Assembly (NCBI GenBank): GCA_937928585.1
Contig: CALEZK010000090.1
Location: forward strand, 1-5,847
DNA length: 5,847 nt
Direction: 5' to 3'
Source: an uncultured bacterium
GTDB taxonomy: Bacteria; Hydrogenedentota; Hydrogenedentia; Hydrogenedentales; SLHB01
Position numbers and translations under genes: made by a program. Within the stretch, counting starts at the first letter, position 1. The number at the start of each line of letters is the position of its first letter. The notes under the pieces were generated by a model. That model made no database searches. It was not told where the DNA came from and saw only the letters and a program-made list of their open reading frames with translations. This document shows, piece after piece, positions 1 through 5,847 of this stretch.

Positions 1-55
1 GGTCAGTACTGCTGCCTATCCAAATTAAACACACGAAGCCGGGGTTGCATGCCCG

Positions 56-1810
56 TTATGCGGCGCCCAGCCTATCTATTTCCTTGCGTATGCCCACCCG
101 ACGGGTCGCCAACTGGGCTTCCGTAAAGCTGTCACCGCGCTGTTTTGCCTCGCGCATTTGCGCGAGGATATTCGCATCTTCATCGAGGAGCGCCTCGCGG
201 CGCAGGCTTTTTAAGCGTTTATCGAGCAATTCTTCGCCGGACTCGGCATCGATATGCCTGTTACTCGCGGCGGCATATAGTTGTTTTGCGGGGCCGTCTT
301 CGAGGGTCGCGGTCGCGGCGGCGGAATCGTCCGCCAATATTCCGATCAATACCTCGGCCAGGGGTCCCGGTTTCAGGGCGATGCCGTTCAATTCATGCCG
401 TACGCGTTGTTTCGCGGGCTCGTTGGACATGACATATGCGATAAAATCTGTGTCGTCCAGTGTTAACTTTGGACCGCTTGCGCGTTCCACTTTTGGAACC
501 GCGGCGTTAACATCGCGTCGTTGTAACTGGGCCTGGTATTCGCGCCGCACGCTCCATTCGTCGAGCTGCAGTTCGCGCGCGGTGCGCTTTAGATATTCGT
601 CTGTACGCAACGAATCTTCCAGGCTCTGCACGATCGTAAACACTTCCCGCGCGACATCGGTTCTGCCTTCGATGCTGCCAAGGCGAGATTCGTTCATGCG
701 AACGTAGAACGTCACGAAATCCTGGGCTGATTCGACAAGCGCATTGAACGCATCAACGCCGGCATCCCGAATGTAGTCGTCGGGGTCTTTATTATCCGGC
801 AATGTCATTGCGCGAACGGTTAAACCGGCCGAGGTGAGGATGGCGATACCGCGCAAGGCCGCGCGAATGCCGGCGGCGTCTCCATCAAAGACTACGACCA
901 CTTCGGGCACATAGCGCCGCACCAGGTTTGCCTGGTCTGGCGTCAGCGCGGTGCCGCACGTGGCGATCACGTTGCAGACGCCAACATCGAAACACCGCAT
1001 CAGGTCGAAGTATCCTTCAACCAGGAGGGCGCGTTTTTCCTTACGCATGGCTTCGCGGGCTTCAAATAGCCCGTATAGGACGCGACCTTTCTTGTAGATC
1101 ATCGTCTCGGGGCTGTTGATGTATTTCGCTTGCGAATCGCCGCCAAGGTCGCGCCCGCCGAATGCGACAACGTTGCCGCTGACATCGCGAATCGGGACCA
1201 TCAATCGATTGCGAAAGGCATCGTAATATGAGCCGCGCTCGCCGCGCTTGAACAGGCCAGACGCGTCGAGCACGGCATCGCGATAGCCTTTGGCGCGGGC
1301 GGCATCCAACAGGGTTGACCAGCCTTCGGGGGCATAGCCCAAGCCGAAATGGCGGTGGGTTTCGTCTTTGAGCGCACGAGTCTTCAAATATTGCCGGGCC
1401 TTGCTGCCCTTCATTGGTTCCTTCAGCATATCGGTATAGAAACCCGCTGCGAAGCTTCCCAGTTCCTGAAGCTGGCGGCGCAGGTAGTCATCTTTGCTGT
1501 CGCGCTCTGACGGTGCGGGCAGGGTAATGCCGGAGCGATCGGCCAGTTTACGCATAGCCTCCGGGAAGGTCAGGCCATCATGTTCGATTAGAAAACCGAT
1601 AGCATCCCCCCCTTTTTCGCAGCCAAAGCAGTAGAACTGCTGTCGATCACGGCTTACGCTGAAGGAGGGCGTTTTTTCGTTGTGGAACGGACACAGGGCC
1701 AAAAAACGCCCGCCGCCGGACGGCTTTAGCTCCAAGGAGGCCCCGATTAACTCGACAATGTCAGTCGCCGCGAGGACCTGCGCCTTGATTTCTGGTGAGT
1801 ACTTGGCCAA
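56..1810 (-). CDS. dnaG: DNA primase DnaG
   Basis: Replicative primase that makes RNA primers for lagging-strand synthesis at the fork together with DnaB helicase. From the TTG at 1810 the protein has 584 residues, close to the usual size. An N-terminal CHC2 zinc finger has ligands Cys40, His43, Cys61 and Cys64. The RNA-polymerase core follows (about 110-365), with the YLKTR...FGLGYAP block and the DAFRNRLMVPIRD motif. The TOPRIM metal site has Glu265 (VEGYFD) and Asp309/Asp311 (FDGDAAG), then a KDPDD stretch. A helical C-terminal region (about 450-584) fits the DnaB-binding domain. The frame stays open to another TTG at 1918, but those 36 residues do not resemble DnaG. The 1810 start gives the same Glu265/Asp309/Asp311 numbering as E. 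coli and has a CAGGG Shine-Dalgarno-like stretch 5 nt upstream. The gene ends in TAA; the 55 bases beyond it show no gene, so a following rpoD, common in other genomes, cannot be tested. Confidence 0.97.
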   Translation of the reverse strand: MAKYSPEIKAQVLAATDIVELIGASLELKPSGGGRFLALCPFHNEKTPSFSVSRDRQQFYCFGCEKGGDAIGFLIEHDGLTFPEAMRKLADRSGITLPAPSERDSKDDYLRRQLQELGSFAAGFYTDMLKEPMKGSKARQYLKTRALKDETHRHFGLGYAPEGWSTLLDAARAKGYRDAVLDASGLFKRGERGSYYDAFRNRLMVPIRDVSGNVVAFGGRDLGGDSQAKYINSPETMIYKKGRVLYGLFEAREAMRKEKRALLVEGYFDLMRCFDVGVCNVIATCGTALTPDQANLVRRYVPEVVVVFDGDAAGIRAALRGIAILTSAGLTVRAMTLPDNKDPDDYIRDAGVDAFNALVESAQDFVTFYVRMNESRLGSIEGRTDVAREVFTIVQSLEDSLRTDEYLKRTARELQLDEWSVRREYQAQLQRRDVNAAVPKVERASGPKLTLDDTDFIAYVMSNEPAKQRVRHELNGIALKPGPLAEVLIGILADDSAAATATLEDGPAKQLYAAASNRHIDAESGEELLDKRLKSLRREALLDEDANILAQMREAKQRGDSFTEAQLATRRVGIRKEIDRLGAA

Positions 1811-1860
1811 CGGAACCCTGCAACTGGTTAAGGTAAAATGGGTTAAGACACATGCTTTGC

Positions 1861-1880
1861 TTCCGCATCCGCTAACGGAA
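1861..1880 (-). other. Second small hairpin in the dnaG leader
   Basis: TTCCG (1861-1865) and CGGAA (1876-1880) form a 5-bp dyad around a 10-base loop. An alternative 4-bp TCCG/CGGA hairpin can form within it. It sits between the larger leader hairpin and the start codon. Weak on its own; noted because the leader is unusually structured. Confidence 0.3.
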
Positions 1881-1882
1881 TA

Positions 1883-1915
1883 GGGCGGCCAAGCCCAAAA
1901 TGGGCAGACCCGCCC
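1883..1915 (-). other. Two-tier hairpin in the dnaG leader
   Basis: An outer 6-bp stem (GGGCGG 1883-1888 with CCGCCC 1910-1915) encloses a 4x4 internal loop, then a perfect 5-bp stem (GCCCA 1893-1897 with TGGGC 1901-1905) closed by a three-base loop. No T-run follows on either strand, so this is not a standard intrinsic terminator. It lies about 16 nt after the predicted transcription start and could stabilise the dnaG message or affect its expression; that role is inference. Confidence 0.5.
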
Positions 1916-1937
1916 CAAGAGGTGTCAAACCAACGAA

Positions 1938-1966
1938 ACTATACCATAGAAGCGGCGGTGCGTCAA
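1938..1966 (-). promoter_or_regulatory. sigma70-type promoter of dnaG
   Basis: On the minus strand, TTGACG (1961-1966) and TATAGT (1938-1943) are separated by exactly 17 bp, and a TGG immediately before the -10 makes an extended -10. Initiation would fall near 1931, giving a dnaG leader of about 120 nt. The promoter begins 15 bp after the oxidase stop codon, and no U-tailed terminator separates the two genes. dnaG therefore probably has its own transcription, perhaps with some read-through from upstream. Confidence 0.7.
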
Positions 1967-1981
1967 ATCACCTTCTAGCTG

Positions 1982-4528
1982 CTATTGGGTAAGTTGGACG
2001 ATGCGCGCGACCGATGGCACGCCTTTCTGATTAAGAACGAACAGCATGTAATGGCCAGGCTGGGCTTCGACGCCGTTGGCGGGAGCGGTTGCGACCAGTA
2101 CAGACCCGTTGTCATTGAACGACAATGGCACGTAATTTTGGTTCATGTCGAAAGCATGCGTCACCGACGGTAAACGGATGAGCGCTACTTTTTCTATTTT
2201 GGAGCGTTGTGTGCAATCAATGGTGAAGGTCTCGCCATAGACGAGTGCCTGCGGCACGTCATTGATGACCGGGCGCGCGCCCTTGAAGAAGTATGGTGGG
2301 TAATAGACTTCTGCCAGGTTGTGGAAGGTCTCTATTACGGCGCCTTGCCCCCCTCCGGCGGAGAGTACTCTGCCGTCAGGCAGTAAGAATGCCGAGCTGT
2401 GGTAGAGGCGCGGCACACGCATGGATGCCATCTGCCGCCATTTCTCGGTTTCTGGATCCCAGAGTTCCGCGGCAAGCACGGGTGTCTTGGGGTTGCTAAA
2501 ACCGTTGCCGCTGGTGCCGCCGGTGACCAGAACCGTACCATCCGGCAAGACGGTCGCATTATGGTGGCGACGGGCGAACTTCATCGGGTTCACCTTGCGC
2601 CACTTTGGATTGTTGACCGTCAGGTCGATAACTTCCGCCTGCTTGTGCGGAAGAATGCTCTCTTCTCCCGAGTTGTTGAAATCACTTCCGCCCGCGGTAA
2701 GGATTTTGCCGGGAGCATATTGGCTGGCGATTCCGTAGAGGTGATAGCCGGTCTTGGTCGTTGGACCTACGGTCCACTCGCCAGTCCCACTTGTGTCAAG
2801 GAAGAAACAGAGTGCATCCATCCCCGCCTTGAACACGACGTTTTCCGAAACTACAAACATGCGTGGGTACAAATCGACACCGAGGGGGAATCCTTCTTCC
2901 GCGGAAGTCAGGTTGCGCCAACTGGATTGGGTGACTTGCCAGACTTGGGGAAGATTATTTTTGGTGGCAAACCCGTTAATTGTGCCGGACAGCACCAACA
3001 TATCGCCATTGGGTAGCACGAGATTCGTCGGATACCATCTGCGCGCGTTCATGTTCGGAAGCGCGAGCCACGAGTCTGTCTCCGCGATGTAGAGCGTTGC
3101 CTCCTCCTCGCCCACGCCGTCCGCAATCGGATGACCGCCGAGGTCGGCGTGACCGCCGGTGACCAAAAGACTGCCATCGCCGAGAAAGGCGTGCCCGCTG
3201 CAGAAGAGATTGTAGCCGGGCGTTGAACTTAATTCGGCGACACCGGTTTCGGGATCCCAAATCGCGGCAGCGCCAAGGCGATCCCAGATTGCGACCTTCC
3301 CCGTCGGTAGTACGTGCATGTGAACTGCGACGATTGGCCACGGGTGAAGCCGATCCCATGCGCCCTTGGACTTCGCGGTTTCATCATCAACGATAACGAC
3401 CTGCGCCGATGCCGGGCCAGCGAGCTTACCGCCCAATTTGGGTTTGCGCAGCGAAAGCGCGAATTGTTCGTCACTTTCCTTTTCGGAATCCGTCGTGAGA
3501 GAAATGGGCACGACTTTGGAAATCTCGCCGATACCGAAATCAATGGGCACGCTGATAGGTGTGAAGTCGGTCGTATCTCCGGCGGTACCCGTGGCCTTGG
3601 CGTCCAGCGTGACTTTGGCAGGCACATCAGCGTTGCCGAAGCGCGTCACCTCTACGTTTGCCACGCCGTCGCGCTCCTGCGCGAGATAGCGCGTTGTGGA
3701 AAGCGCGTACAAGGTCGCGTCCAACTCGCCTGATACCAGGCGAATATTATCGAGGTCGACGTCGGCGGTTTGCCCGCCCGAGCGTGCCCCGAAATGGGCG
3801 CGGCCCGCGTAGGGTGCCAGTCCGTCTATGTGAAATTGCTCGATGACCGGCGTGAGCGGGCAATCTGGCGGGGCCAACAATACGGTGACATCGCCGAATC
3901 CGCCGCCCATACGCACGATGATCCTTGCGTGAATCCACAAACCGGCCCCGAGATCAACAATTGGCGTCGCGTCAACTTGCGTAATGACACCATTGAAATG
4001 CAGCGAAACGCTGTTGCTGAAGTTTTCGCGAACGGCGTCATTTCCGATGTCGTTCAGGTCTTCATTCTGGTAGATATCGAAACCGACGCCGACAGAATTC
4101 ACGAAATTGGGTTCTTCGCCGGTGCCGCCAAGCTCGCCCGATATGCCGTACTCTTCGACATCGAGAAACGAGAATCCGAATCCGTCCGCGCGGCCTTCAC
4201 CGGGTGTGATACGGAAGTCGAAGTCGATCACGACCAAGTCTGCGATAGCGTCGGTCTGTTCAAAGGCGATGGTGTTGAAATTTGGGACATCCTCGATCTC
4301 GCCAAAACCGAGCCTAAGGAAGCGTCCGACACCGCCGGGTCCGCCATTCAACAATGTAGGCGGAGGGTCGCTCGCGTTTGCGACGGCTGCACACGCTGTG
4401 CCTTTCGAACAAATCTGATTACCCTTGTCGAAATCCTGTACTGTATCGGCCGAACCAAATACGGATATCAAGAAGAAAAGTAAGGCACACCCCACGCTGG
4501 GGTTGCCGGCAAAACTGATTCGTGACAC
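1982..4528 (-). CDS. Secreted lectin/Calx-beta/copper radical oxidase (galactose/glyoxal oxidase-like)
   Basis: Predicted exported copper radical oxidase (CAZy AA5-type fold), which would oxidise an alcohol or aldehyde with O2 to give H2O2; the substrate is unknown. In 848 residues from GTG 4528 there are: a signal peptide (about 1-27, cleavage after GSA); an L-type-lectin-like domain (about 30-266: DGFGFSFLD, GFDIYQN, DVDLDNIRL); a Calx-beta domain (about 270-384, ending VVIVDDE); a kelch-type propeller (about 388-742) with blades such as LPDGTVLVTGG; and an early-set (DUF1929-like) domain to the end. By alignment with galactose oxidase, Cys443 and Tyr499 (RRWYPT) are the thioether pair, and Tyr709, His710 and His791 are the copper ligands. 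The RWYPT context is closer to glyoxal oxidases. Residue 517 is Ile where galactose oxidase has Trp290. GTG 4528 is preferred because GGAGG lies 9 nt upstream; an in-frame TTG at 4534 would leave only 3 nt. Fold and cofactor calls are firm, the reaction is not. Confidence 0.9.
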   Translation of the reverse strand: MSRISFAGNPSVGCALLFFLISVFGSADTVQDFDKGNQICSKGTACAAVANASDPPPTLLNGGPGGVGRFLRLGFGEIEDVPNFNTIAFEQTDAIADLVVIDFDFRITPGEGRADGFGFSFLDVEEYGISGELGGTGEEPNFVNSVGVGFDIYQNEDLNDIGNDAVRENFSNSVSLHFNGVITQVDATPIVDLGAGLWIHARIIVRMGGGFGDVTVLLAPPDCPLTPVIEQFHIDGLAPYAGRAHFGARSGGQTADVDLDNIRLVSGELDATLYALSTTRYLAQERDGVANVEVTRFGNADVPAKVTLDAKATGTAGDTTDFTPISVPIDFGIGEISKVVPISLTTDSEKESDEQFALSLRKPKLGGKLAGPASAQVVIVDDETAKSKGAWDRLHPWPIVAVHMHVLPTGKVAIWDRLGAAAIWDPETGVAELSSTPGYNLFCSGHAFLGDGSLLVTGGHADLGGHPIADGVGEEEATLYIAETDSWLALPNMNARRWYPTNLVLPNGDMLVLSGTINGFATKNNLPQVWQVTQSSWRNLTSAEEGFPLGVDLYPRMFVVSENVVFKAGMDALCFFLDTSGTGEWTVGPTTKTGYHLYGIASQYAPGKILTAGGSDFNNSGEESILPHKQAEVIDLTVNNPKWRKVNPMKFARRHHNATVLPDGTVLVTGGTSGNGFSNPKTPVLAAELWDPETEKWRQMASMRVPRLYHSSAFLLPDGRVLSAGGGQGAVIETFHNLAEVYYPPYFFKGARPVINDVPQALVYGETFTIDCTQRSKIEKVALIRLPSVTHAFDMNQNYVPLSFNDNGSVLVATAPANGVEAQPGHYMLFVLNQKGVPSVARIVQLTQ

Positions 4529-4537
4529 GACCAACTA

Positions 4538-4542
4538 CCTCC
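4538..4542 (-). promoter_or_regulatory. Ribosome binding site that decides the oxidase start
   Basis: On the minus strand GGAGG lies 9 nt before the GTG at 4528 and only 3 nt before the in-frame TTG at 4534. The spacing favours GTG. Either choice leaves the signal peptide intact. Confidence 0.6.
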
Positions 4543-4554
4543 ACTTCAAATAGA

Positions 4555-4583
4555 ATGCTAGAACGAGAGGGCGAATCTGTCAA
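4555..4583 (-). promoter_or_regulatory. sigma70-type promoter of the oxidase gene
   Basis: On the minus strand a perfect -35 TTGACA (4578-4583) is followed after 17 bp by TAGCAT (4555-4560; 4 of 6 matches to TATAAT). Initiation near 4548 gives a leader of only about 20 nt that still contains the GGAGG site. Short dyads overlap it: GAGAG 4565-4569 with CTCTC 4584-4588, and CGAAT 4572-4576 with ATTCG 4590-4594. These could be operators. Confidence 0.6.
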
Positions 4584-4621
4584 CTCTCCATTCGGAGGGG
4601 AATCAGTTTTCTCACTTAGAA

Positions 4622-4639
4622 TTGGCATGCTGCTTGCCT
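4622..4639 (+). promoter_or_regulatory. Candidate sigma54 (-24/-12) promoter of the dehydrogenase gene
   Basis: The sequence TTGGCATGCTGCTTGCCT matches the RpoN consensus TGGCACG-N4-TTGCW at nearly every position. The invariant GG (4624-4625) and GC (4636-4637) are separated by the required 10 bases. Predicted initiation is near 4649, about 150 nt before the ATG at 4801. No convincing sigma70 promoter was found on this strand between 4535 and 4800. An activator-binding site and rpoN itself cannot be judged from this window. Confidence 0.45.
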
Positions 4640-4663
4640 TATGCATTGCATTCCGGGTGATAG

Positions 4664-4704
4664 ACGGCTTGGGGTTGAGCCCTACTATTGAGGTTGTGAG
4701 CCGT
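4664..4704 (+). promoter_or_regulatory. Possible antiterminator pairing in the dehydrogenase leader
   Basis: ACGGCT (4664-4669) is complementary to AGCCGT (4699-4704), which forms part of the 5' arm of the downstream terminator, so the two structures exclude each other. GGCT (4666-4669) can instead pair with AGCC (4678-4681), which would free the terminator arm. The alternative pairings are seen directly in the sequence; the switching role and any ligand or protein that drives it are inference. No known riboswitch class is recognised. Confidence 0.35.
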
Positions 4705-4746
4705 GTTGCGCCGTTGACGCTGAACACGAGCTCTTTTCCGTTTTTT
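4698..4746 (+). terminator. Intrinsic terminator inside the dehydrogenase leader
   Basis: The hairpin has 13 base pairs: GAGC (4698-4701) with GCTC (4730-4733), CGTGTT (4702-4707) with AACACG (4723-4728), and GCG (4708-4710) with CGC (4718-4720). There is one bulged A, a TG bulge and a 7-base loop. It is followed by TTTT, CCG and TTTTTT (4734-4746). The T-run is only on the plus-strand side, and no plus-strand gene ends upstream. It therefore fits an attenuator before the 4801 gene, or the end of a short RNA of about 98 nt started at 4649. Confidence 0.6.
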
Positions 4747-4788
4747 GTTGAGTCTTAAACGTCAAGCAGGTTTTCGTTTTACCGTAAT

Positions 4789-4792
4789 GGAG
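4789..4792 (+). promoter_or_regulatory. Ribosome binding site of the dehydrogenase gene
   Basis: GGAG lies 8 nt before the ATG at 4801 and supports that start. The preceding 40 bases are AT-rich, with no stable hairpin covering the site. Confidence 0.6.
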
Positions 4793-4800
4793 TTTTCAGC

Positions 4801-5793
4801 ATGTATAAGGCGCCGCAAATTGCATCGGGTAGAAATGCAGCATCATTGTTGCGGGAACTTCCTGGACGCGTAGTCGCGATTTCGATGGAGATTCCTTGGG
4901 AGGTGCATCAGAAACTGACGCCGTGGTCGCCGGACATGGTGCACATGGTAACCGACATGGACCTTGAAACTGTTGAAGCGCTTGAACGCAGTTTGCCGTC
5001 CTGCGACGTAGTGGTTGGGCTAGGGGGCGGATCGTGCGTGGACACCGCCAAGTACGTTGCGTGGAAACGCGGGTGCCGGATGGTCCTGGTGCCTTCGATC
5101 ATATCAGTGGATGCGCCGCTCACGAATACCGTTGCCGTGCGGGTCAACAAGAAGGTCCAGTATATCGGTGATATCTACCCGGAAGAGCTCATAATCGATT
5201 ACGATCTGATCCAGCAAGCGCCGAAAGAATTAAACCGGGCGGGCGCCTGCGATATTGCGAGCATTCAGACCGGTCTGTTCGACTGGAAGCTTGCACATGA
5301 CGCATTTGGCGAGCGATATGACGAGGGGATTGCGCAGGAGGCGCGAGCCTGCTTGTTGGAACTCGATCGATACGCAAGCGAAGTATACGAAGTATCCACC
5401 AAGGGTATTGATTTAGTTGTGGACTTGTTTCGTCGCGAAGTCGAATTTTGCGCGCGCTTCGGCAATAGCCGACCCGAAGAAGGTTCTGAACACATCGTAG
5501 CTTATGCGATGGAACATCTGACCCGGCGCCACTTCATACACGGCGACCTTGTGGGTCTGGGCATCTTTGCGATGACGCGACTCCAAAACAACGAACCGGA
5601 CTGGGCAGTCGACCTGATGAAGCGCGTGGGCTTGCGCTACACGTGCCCGGACGCCTCGCGGGATGAGATTCAAACGGTGCTGCTTGGGCTGAAACAGTTT
5701 CGTGATTCAGCGGGGTTGTTCACCAGTGTGGTCGACACAGCCCCGATCACCGAGGAGTTTGTGCAGGGGTGCTTGCAAGAGTTGAGAAACTGA
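4801..5793 (+). CDS. Metal-dependent alcohol dehydrogenase, glycerol / glycerol-1-phosphate dehydrogenase type
   Basis: A 330-residue cytosolic NAD(P)-dependent dehydrogenase of the iron-containing ADH / dehydroquinate synthase-like superfamily, expected to interconvert a polyol or polyol phosphate and its ketone. The N-terminal nucleotide-binding half carries GGGSCVDTAK (75-84). SVDAPLTNT (102-110) resembles the STDAP motif of glycerol dehydrogenase GldA. The helical half carries the likely metal ligands: Asp151 (AGACD), His231 (GSEH) and His247 (HGD). AGACDIASIQTGLFDWKLA and GSEHIVAYAMEHL look more like sn-glycerol-1-phosphate dehydrogenases (EgsA/AraM). Motifs are thus mixed and the substrate is unsettled, so no symbol is given. 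At 330 residues it is somewhat shorter than GldA or AraM, but all key motifs are present. It diverges from the oxidase gene across a 270-bp regulatory region; no partner gene follows within the window. Confidence 0.88.
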   Translation: MYKAPQIASGRNAASLLRELPGRVVAISMEIPWEVHQKLTPWSPDMVHMVTDMDLETVEALERSLPSCDVVVGLGGGSCVDTAKYVAWKRGCRMVLVPSIISVDAPLTNTVAVRVNKKVQYIGDIYPEELIIDYDLIQQAPKELNRAGACDIASIQTGLFDWKLAHDAFGERYDEGIAQEARACLLELDRYASEVYEVSTKGIDLVVDLFRREVEFCARFGNSRPEEGSEHIVAYAMEHLTRRHFIHGDLVGLGIFAMTRLQNNEPDWAVDLMKRVGLRYTCPDASRDEIQTVLLGLKQFRDSAGLFTSVVDTAPITEEFVQGCLQELRN

Positions 5794-5795
5794 TT

Positions 5796-5847
5796 GGCAA
5801 CACGAGGCGGCTAGCAATTTGACCTCCGGATTGGGTTCGTTGTTGCC
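5796..5847. repeat. Inverted repeat after the dehydrogenase gene, cut by the window edge
   Basis: GGCAACA (5796-5802) is the exact reverse complement of TGTTGCC (5841-5847), with a 38-base loop. Inside it, GAGG (5804-5807) can pair with CCTC (5823-5826). It begins 2 bases after the stop codon. It may be part of a terminator or another dyad, but the window ends at the last base of the arm, so any T-run beyond cannot be seen. Confidence 0.3.

Noticed and set aside
45..707. 220-residue plus-strand open frame opposite dnaG
   Set aside because: It is antisense to the DnaG C-terminal half, rich in Ser and Arg as expected for a shadow frame, and has no ribosome site or domain.
1811..1918. N-terminal extension of DnaG from the TTG at 1918
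   Set aside because: The 36 extra residues do not resemble DnaG. The region overlaps the leader hairpin, and the start at 1810 gives the E. coli active-site numbering.
1923..1928. Perfect TTGACA on the minus strand as a second dnaG -35 box
   Set aside because: No acceptable -10 box lies 16-19 bp downstream; the region there is the GC-rich hairpin.
3770..4483. 237-residue plus-strand open frame opposite the oxidase gene
   Set aside because: It is antisense to the lectin and Calx-beta coding region, and its sequence looks like no protein family. Long shadow frames are expected in GC-rich coding DNA.
4641..4691. 16-codon leader peptide (ATG 4641 to TGA 4691) ending just before the terminator
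   Set aside because: The arrangement is tempting, but there is no Shine-Dalgarno sequence and the ATG lies before the predicted sigma54 start near 4649.
4714..4719. TTGACG on the plus strand as a sigma70 -35 box for the dehydrogenase
   Set aside because: The sequence 17-18 bp downstream has no -10 resemblance, and the element lies in the terminator loop and stem.
4522..4758. Plus-strand 78-residue open frame across the divergent region
   Set aside because: It overlaps the oxidase start, both promoters and the terminator hairpin. It has no ribosome site and no recognisable family.

Overview
The window holds three protein genes. Two lie on the minus strand: a galactose/glyoxal-oxidase-like secreted protein, followed downstream by the replicative primase gene dnaG. 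The third, a metal-dependent (iron-type) alcohol dehydrogenase, lies on the plus strand and diverges from the oxidase gene. Moderate-to-high GC, GTG/TTG start codons, a Sec signal peptide and extracellular lectin/Calx-beta modules suggest an environmental Gram-negative-type bacterium, perhaps of the Planctomycetes/Hydrogenedentota kind. The phylum is a guess from protein style and cannot be fixed from this sequence.

Layout. Bases 1-55 lie beyond the dnaG stop; I see no gene in them. Bases 56-1810 (minus) are dnaG. Its best start is a TTG that reproduces the E. coli active-site numbering. Bases 1811-1981 are the dnaG promoter and leader: a near-consensus sigma70 promoter with an extended -10 (1938-1966), then about 120 nt of leader with two hairpins. 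Bases 1982-4528 (minus) encode a signal peptide, an L-type-lectin-like domain, a Calx-beta domain and a copper-radical-oxidase propeller with a C-terminal early-set domain. All copper and cross-link residues are present.

Bases 4529-4800 are a divergent regulatory region. It carries a sigma70 promoter (TTGACA, 17 bp, TAGCAT) for the oxidase. On the other strand it has a good sigma54-type -24/-12 match, followed by a strong intrinsic terminator that lies before the dehydrogenase start. An upstream segment can pair with the terminator's 5' arm, which is the layout of a transcription attenuator. Bases 4801-5793 (plus) are the dehydrogenase, and an inverted repeat follows up to the window edge.

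The three genes do not form an obvious pathway. dnaG is housekeeping and has its own promoter. The oxidase is exported, and the dehydrogenase is cytosolic. The most interesting points are the modular oxidase architecture and the apparent sigma54/attenuator leader ahead of the dehydrogenase gene.
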